DNA of 45,077 bases from CAZPRY01 sp964589175. Its GTDB lineage: Bacteria; Fidelibacterota; UBA2242. This document shows, piece after piece, positions 34,294-41,460 of the stretch. The position numbers and the translations under genes are program-made. Within the stretch, counting starts at the first letter, position 1. Every line of letters starts with the position of its first letter. The notes under the pieces were generated by a model that searched no databases, had not been told where the DNA came from, and was given only the letters and a program-made list of their open reading frames with translations. The stretch covers positions 1-45,077 of the forward strand of contig CAZPRY010000031.1 of the NCBI GenBank assembly GCA_964589175.1, read 5' to 3'.

Positions 34294-35659
34294 AAACTAA
34301 CTTTAATATATTTTTCGTGTTTTCCTTAATTTTAAAATATTCCGATAGTTGTATACCACAAAGCCAGATAATTTCGCCATTATATTCGAGAATGGGGATA
34401 AGATTTTTTCTGTAACGGGGAATTTTTTGATCGATATAAACGTCGCTCAGTTTTTTGCTAAATCGGCTGCCCAATGGTCTGATGCGGTCTCCCCGTCGCC
34501 ATTTTCTCAAGTTCAGCGTGCCAACGACCGTTTCCAGATCGATATATTCAACGTTTTTGTTCGTTCGGCCACGACAGTACCCGGATTTTTCAAGGACTTC
34601 AGTATGAAATGTGAAATAATCGGTTCGGTAAAATCGCCCGGGTTCGACAGTGAAATCTTCCCATATCCTCTCACGGCATCTGCCAATCATGACCCGCCCC
34701 CGATCCACGGCAAGTTCCACATCTTTTAATATCCGGAAGTTGGCGCCGGTTCGGTTCTGATGAATATTCGCGATTAGCGCTGTTAACTGTTCATAAGTCA
34801 AGGTCTGAAATTCTTTCCCAATGCGGGCAAAACACATTCGCAGTATTTCTTTCTGAATCGTGACAGGATGGCTTTGTAATTGAAAAAGATCAATGAGAAT
34901 ACCTTTATCGGATTCTTTGATAACGACTGTTGGATACACTTTTACTACAACCGTTTCAATATAATCCGACACCTCCGCAGCATTTAGAGAGACGGTCTCG
35001 ATGGATTCGACGATGCGCGGATTGATGGATTTCTTTAAAAGCGGCAGAACTTCATTTCGGATTATATTCCTCTGAACCAGTTTCTCGAAATTTGTGTGAT
35101 CTTCCCGAAAAGGTATGTGTTCCGCTTCTGCATAGGCGTACAATTCGTCTTTGGTCAGGTTGCGGATTGGACGCACGATATTCTCTCTACTGACCGGAAT
35201 GCCCTTTAAACCGCGTAGCCCGGTGCCCTTATACATATTCAGTAGAATGGTTTCGATATGATCGTCCAGCGTATGGGCGGTAGCGACGACGGAATCATCG
35301 AAACGTTCCGCATCCTCCTGAAAATGGCGATAACGCAGGGCTCTCCCCGCCATCTCGATCGAAACACTGTGCTCTGCCGCGTAGGATTTCACATCGAGCT
35401 GGTGAACGCTTAGGGGGAGATCATTCAAACGGCAGTATTCTTTAACCAGATCCTGATCCCGATCCGCTTCGGTTCCGCGCAAATTATGATTCATGTGCAC
35501 TGCGCTGAGCCCTAGATTCCCGGTACGGAAATACCGTAGCAACAGGGCTAGCATTACCATCGAATCGACACCGCCTGAAACAGCAGCGATTACGTGCTTC
35601 TTCCCGTCGAAGAGATGATTTTCATGGACGAATTTTTCGAATCGGTCGAACAGAATCAA
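34280..35659 (-). CDS. tilS: tRNA(Ile)-lysidine synthetase
   Basis: 459 residues of the long TilS type. The N-terminal PP-loop motif SGGVDSMV begins at residue 28, followed by conserved HMNHNLRG, ATAHTLDDHIET and RPIRNLTKDELYAYA. The C-terminal part (about 250-459) contains the TilS substrate-specificity and C-terminal domains. The enzyme attaches lysine to C34 of tRNA-Ile(CAU) so that it reads AUA. The start is TTG at 35659, preceded closely by AGAAGGA. Its 3' end overlaps hpt by 14 bases, and it follows the metallo-beta-lactamase-fold gene by 12 bases. Confidence 0.95.
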   Translation of the reverse strand: MILFDRFEKFVHENHLFDGKKHVIAAVSGGVDSMVMLALLLRYFRTGNLGLSAVHMNHNLRGTEADRDQDLVKEYCRLNDLPLSVHQLDVKSYAAEHSVSIEMAGRALRYRHFQEDAERFDDSVVATAHTLDDHIETILLNMYKGTGLRGLKGIPVSRENIVRPIRNLTKDELYAYAEAEHIPFREDHTNFEKLVQRNIIRNEVLPLLKKSINPRIVESIETVSLNAAEVSDYIETVVVKVYPTVVIKESDKGILIDLFQLQSHPVTIQKEILRMCFARIGKEFQTLTYEQLTALIANIHQNRTGANFRILKDVELAVDRGRVMIGRCRERIWEDFTVEPGRFYRTDYFTFHTEVLEKSGYCRGRTNKNVEYIDLETVVGTLNLRKWRRGDRIRPLGSRFSKKLSDVYIDQKIPRYRKNLIPILEYNGEIIWLCGIQLSEYFKIKENTKNILKLVYEEI

Positions 35660-35671
35660 ATTCCTTCTGGG

Positions 35672-36322
35672 CTAATGGCCTTGCTCCGAATCCCGGAGGA
35701 ATGGATTGAATCTAATTTCCCGGGCCAGTTTTGTAGTTTCTCCATGTCCGGGACAAATCGTCAGATCACCGGCAAGTTGCCTCAATTTCGACAGGCTTCT
35801 TTCCAATTGTCCCCAGTTACCGCCGGGCAGATCGGTTCTTCCCACGGAATCTTTAAACAGGGTATCTCCGGAGAAAAGATAATCGCCAACGATAAATCCG
35901 ACGCTTCCGGGAGTGTGCCCCGGAGTATGGATGACGGTAATCTTAAGGTCGTAGATTTCAAGACATTGGTTATCGACAATTTCGATTATATCGGCCGGGA
36001 TTTCAACATTTCCCATTCCGATCAGATTCGCAATCATCGGCATATTTTGCATGACAGGTAGATCATCCGGATGAAGTGCAAATGGAATATTATAATGCAC
36101 CTGTAATTCCTTTGCGACAGCGACGTGGTCAGGGTGGGCATGAGTGGCTAGTATCATTTTAGGTGTGATATGCAGCCTATCGACCGTTGCTATGATGGAA
36201 ACAGCGTCAAATCCGGGATCGATAATAATACCGTTCTGACCTTCCTCGGATCCGACGATCCAGGTGTTTTCCTGAATAGGGCCATGTGTGATTTTTTCTA
36301 CTACCAAAGTGATTATTTTCAC
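35672..36322 (-). CDS. Metallo-beta-lactamase-fold hydrolase (glyoxalase II-like)
   Basis: 216 residues. Zinc ligands are visible: the HxHxDH box in THAHPDHV (His61, His63, Asp65, His66), HTPGHTPGS, and the later SGDTLFKDSVGRTDL and CPGHGE. These match the GloB-like hydroxyacylglutathione hydrolase subgroup, which hydrolyses thioesters in the cytoplasm, but the true substrate of such short members is often unknown. The start codon is GTG at 36322, overlapping the stop of the GAPDH-type gene by 4 bases (GTGA), so the pair is translationally coupled. An AAGAGG run lies just upstream of the start. Coupling to a GAPDH homologue could point to triose phosphate or methylglyoxal metabolism, by inference only. 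Confidence 0.86.
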   Translation of the reverse strand: MKIITLVVEKITHGPIQENTWIVGSEEGQNGIIIDPGFDAVSIIATVDRLHITPKMILATHAHPDHVAVAKELQVHYNIPFALHPDDLPVMQNMPMIANLIGMGNVEIPADIIEIVDNQCLEIYDLKITVIHTPGHTPGSVGFIVGDYLFSGDTLFKDSVGRTDLPGGNWGQLERSLSKLRQLAGDLTICPGHGETTKLAREIRFNPFLRDSEQGH

Positions 36323-37389
36323 ACCTCTTTAAAAACCAGGTCGTTCAGTTGTTCCATCTTGTTCCGGTAGGTTTTGGGATAAAACTGCCAGAGCGCAGCG
36401 GCGATCGAACTCATGACAGAATTTCCGTCCTGGGGTGAAAAACTAAAGCCCGATATTTCATTGCGATCTTTGACCTGAAGACTGGGGACGCAAACAATCG
36501 ATTGATTCAGGATTCGGCTATGATAACCCATTTCCCGGATAAACGAAAATACCGTGCTGGCCATCCTTTTATTCGTCAAGGCAATCAGCGGCTCACTATC
36601 GAGCCGGTTCAGCACCTGCTGAAGCGAGATATCCTCTGTGAGTTTCAGATCGAAATAGAGTATATGGAGATATTGAGAGTTTACTTTGAGCGAAGAACAG
36701 TACAGGTCTAGATCGGTGCCAATGGTTTTAAACAGATTGGCCGCATCGCGGGCCTGGTAGGTTCCGTAATGATCGTCTTTATGAATACCCACCTGCGGCG
36801 AAGGTACGAAATCCTCTTCCTCACTGATGTCATTTGTGCGTCGAATGCACAGAAATCTTCCCCAATCGAGTAAACTCTTGTGATTCGCATCGAAGATCAG
36901 AGTCTTTAAAATGGCCGCCATGTTTTGGCTATTGCAGGAGACAACACGTAAGTATTTATCTTCTCCGGGCTGCAGGGCATCATCATTGATGTTGAAGGCG
37001 TAATCCTTACCGAATTTTCCTACACGCGACTGCACGATAAACAGCTTCTCGCCATCATTCAGCCGCCTGTAATTTTCCAGTTTGCGGACACCGGAATCCG
37101 GCTCGTTGGAACAATCAATCACAACCCCCGATCGTTCAATGGCTTCTCGCACGCTGTATTCCACTTTTAATCCGGCACTCGTATAGGCGTCAACATCGGC
37201 TTCATCCACACATAGTTTTGCACCCCGTGTAATCAATCCCTTCACAAGCGACTTGTTACGAAGCGACTCGACATTGGGTTGAAAAGTCACCTCATCGATT
37301 CCTAATTTTTCTCTTCTCCCTGCCAGAATACCGATCAGAGGATCGCCAATCGTACCGGTTCCGATAATATGAACAATATTTCTTGGCAT
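36319..37389 (-). CDS. Archaeal-type (type II) glyceraldehyde-3-phosphate dehydrogenase homologue
   Basis: 356 residues. It resembles archaeal Gap rather than bacterial GapA: an N-terminal NAD(P) loop GTGTIGDP, the active-site block RVVSCNSQNMAAILKTL with the candidate catalytic Cys152, then IRRTND, a block ending GIHKDDHYG containing the probable His203, and a C-terminal VCVPSLQVKDRNEISG that matches the VFSDSIYVKDDE region of Sulfolobus Gap. The classical bacterial SCTTN motif is absent. If active, it interconverts glyceraldehyde-3-phosphate and 1,3-bisphosphoglycerate with NAD(P). The length slightly exceeds archaeal Gap (about 335-340), and the segment between IRR and the His lacks the usual GPIN motif, so the substrate may differ. 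It overlaps the following hydrolase gene by 4 bases and is the first gene of the long minus-strand block, with a candidate -10 just upstream. Homology from memory. Confidence 0.78.
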   Translation of the reverse strand: MPRNIVHIIGTGTIGDPLIGILAGRREKLGIDEVTFQPNVESLRNKSLVKGLITRGAKLCVDEADVDAYTSAGLKVEYSVREAIERSGVVIDCSNEPDSGVRKLENYRRLNDGEKLFIVQSRVGKFGKDYAFNINDDALQPGEDKYLRVVSCNSQNMAAILKTLIFDANHKSLLDWGRFLCIRRTNDISEEEDFVPSPQVGIHKDDHYGTYQARDAANLFKTIGTDLDLYCSSLKVNSQYLHILYFDLKLTEDISLQQVLNRLDSEPLIALTNKRMASTVFSFIREMGYHSRILNQSIVCVPSLQVKDRNEISGFSFSPQDGNSVMSSIAAALWQFYPKTYRNKMEQLNDLVFKEV

Positions 37390-37409
37390 TTTGCTCAGCC
37401 TCGTCCAAT

Positions 37410-37415
37410 ATTATA
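37410..37415 (-). promoter_or_regulatory. Candidate -10 element for the GAPDH-tilS-cdaA-porU block
   Basis: TATAAT on the minus strand (rc of 37410-37415), ending 21 bases before ATG 37389. A clear -35 is not seen in the AT-rich upstream DNA. It is the only obvious promoter element before the long run of coupled minus-strand genes, so it may drive much of that block. Confidence 0.4.
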
Positions 37416-37682
37416 TGTCATTTTTATTAATATATCTATTCACTCTAGATAAACAAAGCAACATATTTACCCTGCTAAATTAACATATTTTCAGGCGCTT
37501 TAAAACCAAAATACTGATTCATTCCGGAATTGCCGAGATTTCCTAAATATCAATTATCATTGTACCGATTTATAAAAACAGTTAGAAATTCCGTTCGATA
37601 TTTTCAACGGTAAATTCGGAATCAATCGATTTGATCTGAATTCTGAATAAATATTTTTGTTTTCATTTTGAAATATTTCCAG
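37416..37682. other. AT-rich divergent regulatory gap
   Basis: The region between the minus-strand GAPDH gene and the plus-strand riboswitch. No open frame is convincing. It contains several inverted pairs, including ATTCCG...CGGAAT with an inner CCGTT...AACGG near 37590-37618, and a TCGAT-centred palindrome ATCAA/TTGAT just after. No repeated operator is recognisable. Confidence 0.5.
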
Positions 37683-37688
37683 TATAAT
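37683..37688 (+). promoter_or_regulatory. Candidate -10 element for the cobalamin uptake operon
   Basis: TATAAT at 37683-37688, 17 bases before the P1 stem of the riboswitch. A weak -35 (GTTTTC, 18 bases upstream) is possible. The expected start of transcription falls near 37695. Confidence 0.45.
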
Positions 37689-37705
37689 TAATTGATTTTT
37701 AACAT

Positions 37706-37856
37706 AAGAAATCGATGCAGGGAAGCTTGTGAAAATCAGGCACAGCCCCGCTACTGTAACCGAGGACGCAACCGCATAATGTCACGGTGCCGGAATAGGT
37801 GCTGGAAGGCGCGGAAGAGCGGATGATACGGAAGTCAGGACACCTGTTGATTTCTT
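37706..37856 (+). ncRNA. Cobalamin (AdoCbl-type) riboswitch
   Basis: An 8-bp P1 stem closes the aptamer: AAGAAATC (37706-37713) with GATTTCTT (37849-37856). Inside are GGGAAGCTTGTGAAAATCAG, the conserved AGCCCCGCTACTGTAA (from 37744) and the B12 box GAAGTCAGGACACCTG (37831-37846). This is the canonical cobalamin riboswitch layout. The expression platform lies between 37857 and the btuB start at 37974 (GCGAGGGATTTGGGAGG, then a short stem). The usual outcome is repression of uptake genes when adenosylcobalamin is high. Confidence 0.96.
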
Positions 37857-37973
37857 AATTAATCTAACCTGCGAGGGATTTGGGAGGATTAAATCTGATG
37901 TTCGGCTTCCACTTTTTATCTATTCTAAATCGCACAGTAAACCTCGTTTAAACGTCATCAACAAGGAACGGCG

Positions 37974-40034
37974 ATGCGTTTTTACCTGGCTTTATTAGGT
38001 TTACTGATGCTATTTCTCCCCGAAAGAGGATTAGCCCATTCCGCCTACAGCGGACTGGTCAGCGATCCTTCAGGAAATCGGATATCTTACGTCACTATCC
38101 ATAATCTGCACAACCACACCTGGACCGTATCGGACGAGGACGGCCAATTTCAACTGATTTCTTCCTGCGAAATGGGCGATACTCTGCTTTTTTCACGTAT
38201 TGGATATGCATCCCTAAAAATAGCCGTCGGCCAGGAAACCTATCTGAAAATCCATCTCAGTTCTTCTCCCCTGGCCCTTGGTCAGGTCAATGTTTATGGG
38301 CAACGTGACAAGCAACTTTGCCGGAATGAACCGCTGGTCACCATTCAGAAAAATATCGCTGAAGGCGAAGTTGAGCACCGTCAGATTCTGCAGGTAATCC
38401 CCGGCCTTTCAATCCGTTCTTCCGGCGGACCTGCGGGAGTCACCACCCTGAGTCTCGACGGCGGTCCAGTCACTCAAACCAAAATCATGGTATCCGGTTT
38501 CGACATATCAAATACTCAAAACGGTGAAATGGATATTTCGCAATTGCCGGTGCCGTTTATCGAAAATGTAAAATATATTGCCCAGGATGAAAACATGTAC
38601 GGATCGGGGCATTCCGAGGGGACTGTGCTACTTAGCCCGATTCATCAGGGGACGGGTATTACGGCAAGTATCGGCAGTAACGGCTATCGTGCGATTCACT
38701 CCTCGCTGCATTTGAATCGGAATCGCTGGACGAGTACGTTACTAATCGGCCAGCGATTTGACGAGGGAGATTATTCTTATAGCTGGCGCGATGTCGTCAA
38801 AAATCGGGAGAACAATCATTTTAACCAGGAGTTTGCCGCCGGGCGTTTTTCGAAAATTATCAGTGAGCGCTTCTTCATTCAGGGACTCTTTCTCCATTCG
38901 CAGCAGGAGCGCGGAATCTCCGGCCTGGTGTGGAATCCCAACCCGCTGGCGTATCGAAACGATAAACTGACCTTCTTAGGAATGCGTTTAGGCTGGACCA
39001 ATCCGAAGGGACACGGCTATCTGCAAACTCTATTGCGCCATTCGTGGGAACATTACGAAGATCCCTTTATCGCGATCAACAGCCTGCACTGCGTGAACAC
39101 AGCCCAGATTCAGTCAAGCCAGGTTTTACACATTCTTCCCTACCTGGACATTAACGCGATGCTGGAGACAAAATACGACGCGATCAGCAGTTCCGATACG
39201 CATTATCACGATCGATATTCCCACAGCCTGTTTGTCAGTACAGCGCTGAAAATCCAGTCATGGATTCGCTTTCAACCCTCTTACCGGTTCGATGTCGCCC
39301 CAAATCTTTTTTCCGATCACAATTACAACCTGAAAGTAGTCGGGCTGCCGGGTGCAAAATGGCTGCGCAAATTGATATTTCAGCATGGAACCGGATTCAG
39401 ATACCCGACTTTTAACGATCTCTTCTGGAAGCCCGGCGGTAATCCGAATCTAAAACCGGAAAATTCAGTCTATTCCAGCCTTTCAGCGAACCTTTCGGTC
39501 ATAAAGAACACCGATTTGGACGTCATAAGTTATTACAAGTACAGCCGGAATATGATCCAGTGGACTCCTATTAATTCCTACTGGCAACCGCAGAACATCC
39601 AAAAATCACAAAGAACCGGCATAAAGATGATTTTTCGCTGGCATATCGAGCAATACCCAATTGACCTGTTTTGGCATTACAGCTATTCCAAAACAGAAGA
39701 CCTGACACCGGGCGGCACTTACTTAAAAAGGCTGCGCTACGCCCCCAAAAATTCCGGTGCAATCGGTTTGACCTGGCAACCTGATCCACTCTCTTTCAAG
39801 CTGCAATTAAATTATACCGGCGAACGGATTGCCATGTATTCCTGGCCGAATGACATTATTCTTCCAGAAGCACTTTTGCTATCTTTCAGCAGCGGTTACA
39901 CGTTTGATTTTCGGTTTGGGAGTTTCACTCTGGTCGCAGCCGTGGATAATCTATCCGATATCGAATATGAAACCATCAGAGGCTTTCCGGAACCGGGTCG
40001 ATCTTTCCGATTCACCTTCACCTATCAACGTTAG
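37974..40034 (+). CDS. btuB: TonB-dependent cobalamin receptor (BtuB-like)
   Basis: 686 residues. Signal peptide (FYLALLGLLMLFLPERGLA), then a carboxypeptidase-regulatory-like domain (SGLVSDPSGNRISYVTIHN ... GQFQLIS, residues ~26-100), a TonB plug (from about 105, with ILQVIPGLSIRSSGG and LSLDGGPVTQTKIMVSGFD), and a barrel ending in LVAAVDNLSDIEYETIRGFP and the C-terminal strand SFRFTFTYQR. The N-terminal CarboxypepD-reg domain is the mark of FCB-group receptors. The cobalamin riboswitch immediately upstream and the BtuG-like partner downstream identify vitamin B12 or a corrinoid as substrate. Energy would come from TonB/ExbBD, which are not in this window. It precedes the BtuG-like gene by 14 bases. 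Confidence 0.9.
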   Translation: MRFYLALLGLLMLFLPERGLAHSAYSGLVSDPSGNRISYVTIHNLHNHTWTVSDEDGQFQLISSCEMGDTLLFSRIGYASLKIAVGQETYLKIHLSSSPLALGQVNVYGQRDKQLCRNEPLVTIQKNIAEGEVEHRQILQVIPGLSIRSSGGPAGVTTLSLDGGPVTQTKIMVSGFDISNTQNGEMDISQLPVPFIENVKYIAQDENMYGSGHSEGTVLLSPIHQGTGITASIGSNGYRAIHSSLHLNRNRWTSTLLIGQRFDEGDYSYSWRDVVKNRENNHFNQEFAAGRFSKIISERFFIQGLFLHSQQERGISGLVWNPNPLAYRNDKLTFLGMRLGWTNPKGHGYLQTLLRHSWEHYEDPFIAINSLHCVNTAQIQSSQVLHILPYLDINAMLETKYDAISSSDTHYHDRYSHSLFVSTALKIQSWIRFQPSYRFDVAPNLFSDHNYNLKVVGLPGAKWLRKLIFQHGTGFRYPTFNDLFWKPGGNPNLKPENSVYSSLSANLSVIKNTDLDVISYYKYSRNMIQWTPINSYWQPQNIQKSQRTGIKMIFRWHIEQYPIDLFWHYSYSKTEDLTPGGTYLKRLRYAPKNSGAIGLTWQPDPLSFKLQLNYTGERIAMYSWPNDIILPEALLLSFSSGYTFDFRFGSFTLVAAVDNLSDIEYETIRGFPEPGRSFRFTFTYQR

Positions 40035-40048
40035 AAAATGGAGCAGTA

Positions 40049-41365
40049 TTGAAACGGCTTTGCTTATCTACTTTATTACTGGCGAACCTGGTATTCGCGC
40101 AAAATTCAATCTTTGTCCTGTGTGAGGGTAACTTTAACACACCCAACGCATCTCTCTGGAAAATCAACGGTGAACTTAGTGAGGTTTCAGGACCGATTCA
40201 TTGGAATGAAAATACGAACCCTCTCGGCGACACCGGCCAATCACTGGCGATAGCCGGTGATAAACTCTATGTTGTTGTGAATAATTCGCATACGCTTGAA
40301 ATCCTCGATCTGTCATCGGGCTCCCCCGTCTACGAAAGCACGATACCTGTTCCCTTCGCAAGCCCACGCTACATGGAGATTGTGGACGGAATCGGATATC
40401 TCACTTGCTGGTACTTGAACGGTATTTTAAGGATCGATCTGATTTCGAACACGATTCTCGATACGATCAGCGTAGACGGGATGCCCGAGGATATTTTGCA
40501 TCTAAATGACAAACTATATGTGTCCATCCCGATGACGCCCTCATGGGCGACGGCCAATTCCGTGCATGAAATCGACATCTCCGGTACTGAACCGCAAATC
40601 ACCAATTCATTCGAGGTTATTCCCGGCCCCGGTCTGATGACTTCTTTTGAGAATAGCATTTATGTGAGCAGTACATACTACGATGCAGACTGGAATTCAT
40701 ACTACGGAATCTCAAAAATAACTCCCACAAGCGGTGAAGTCGTTACCCGCGATTTCGGTGCCAGTTATAGTTTCGGTACGGATATCGCCGTTTTTCAGGG
40801 CGAAGTGTATATCACCTATCTGACGGGCGCGGCCCCGCTCACCGATTCCCTGACAGTCGATGAGTCACGCCTCATCGGAAATTTTTCCAGTGTCTACAGC
40901 ATGGCTGCCTATGGCAATTATCTCTACTTCGGACTTAGCGATTATGTCGCGCCCGATGATGTCTACATCCTGGATTCCAACGGGAATACCGTTGGCAGTT
41001 TTCGGGTCGGAGCCATACCGGGCGCTTTTGCTTTTTACGATATTACGGCATCGACCGACTCTCAGACCGATGTGCTCCAACAGCCGCGTAATTATTCGCT
41101 TAATCAGAACTATCCCAATCCATTCAACGCCCGGACGTCAATTGAATATATGCTTCCTGTCGACGGGGATGTCGCTCTTGTAGTTTATTCGCTCACTGGC
41201 GAAAAAATGATCGATCTGGTCCTGGAGTATCAACGAAGTGGTTCCCATTGCATTCAATGGGACGGCAAATCGGCGAACGGAAGAGTGTTGCCCAGCGGTC
41301 TTTATATTTACCGGCTGACGACTCCCGCCGGCAACATTACAAAGAAAATGGTTTATTTGAGGTAA
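40049..41365 (+). CDS. BtuG-like surface beta-propeller with T9SS sorting domain
   Basis: 438 residues, TTG start at 40049 with GGAG five bases upstream. The signal peptide is type I (KRLCLSTLLLANLVFAQ); there is no lipobox. Residues ~20-335 form a DUF5074/YncE-type propeller: VLCEGNFNTPNASLWKI, LGDTGQSLAIAGDKLYVVVN, YMEIVDGIGYLTC and repeating blades with the YxS/YVS pattern. This matches BtuG, the surface B12-binding lipoprotein of Bacteroides, as I recall it. Residues ~348-438 are a T9SS type A sorting domain (LNQNYPNPFNARTSIEY ... WDGKSANGRVLPSGLYIYR). It follows btuB by 14 bases under the same riboswitch, so it is predicted to bind corrinoid outside and pass it to BtuB. The anchor is T9SS-based instead of a lipid, which is unusual. 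PorU and PorV in this window could process it. Confidence 0.85.
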   Translation: MKRLCLSTLLLANLVFAQNSIFVLCEGNFNTPNASLWKINGELSEVSGPIHWNENTNPLGDTGQSLAIAGDKLYVVVNNSHTLEILDLSSGSPVYESTIPVPFASPRYMEIVDGIGYLTCWYLNGILRIDLISNTILDTISVDGMPEDILHLNDKLYVSIPMTPSWATANSVHEIDISGTEPQITNSFEVIPGPGLMTSFENSIYVSSTYYDADWNSYYGISKITPTSGEVVTRDFGASYSFGTDIAVFQGEVYITYLTGAAPLTDSLTVDESRLIGNFSSVYSMAAYGNYLYFGLSDYVAPDDVYILDSNGNTVGSFRVGAIPGAFAFYDITASTDSQTDVLQQPRNYSLNQNYPNPFNARTSIEYMLPVDGDVALVVYSLTGEKMIDLVLEYQRSGSHCIQWDGKSANGRVLPSGLYIYRLTTPAGNITKKMVYLR

Positions 41366-41388
41366 ATCTTCCCCGTTTTTAAAAACAT

Positions 41389-41422
41389 GACTCGCTCCCA
41401 AAACGGATTTCAGGAGCGAGTC
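41389..41422. terminator. Bidirectional hairpin terminator between convergent genes
   Basis: GACTCGCTCC (41389-41398) pairs perfectly with GGAGCGAGTC (41413-41422) around a 14-base loop. On the minus strand ATGTTTTT follows, a fair T-tract for the transglutaminase-like gene; on the plus strand only TTAATTCT follows. It separates the B12 operon from the convergent gene at 41461. Confidence 0.8.
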
Positions 41423-41460
41423 TTAATTCTATTAAAAATCCTTCTGAGGACAATTTATCC

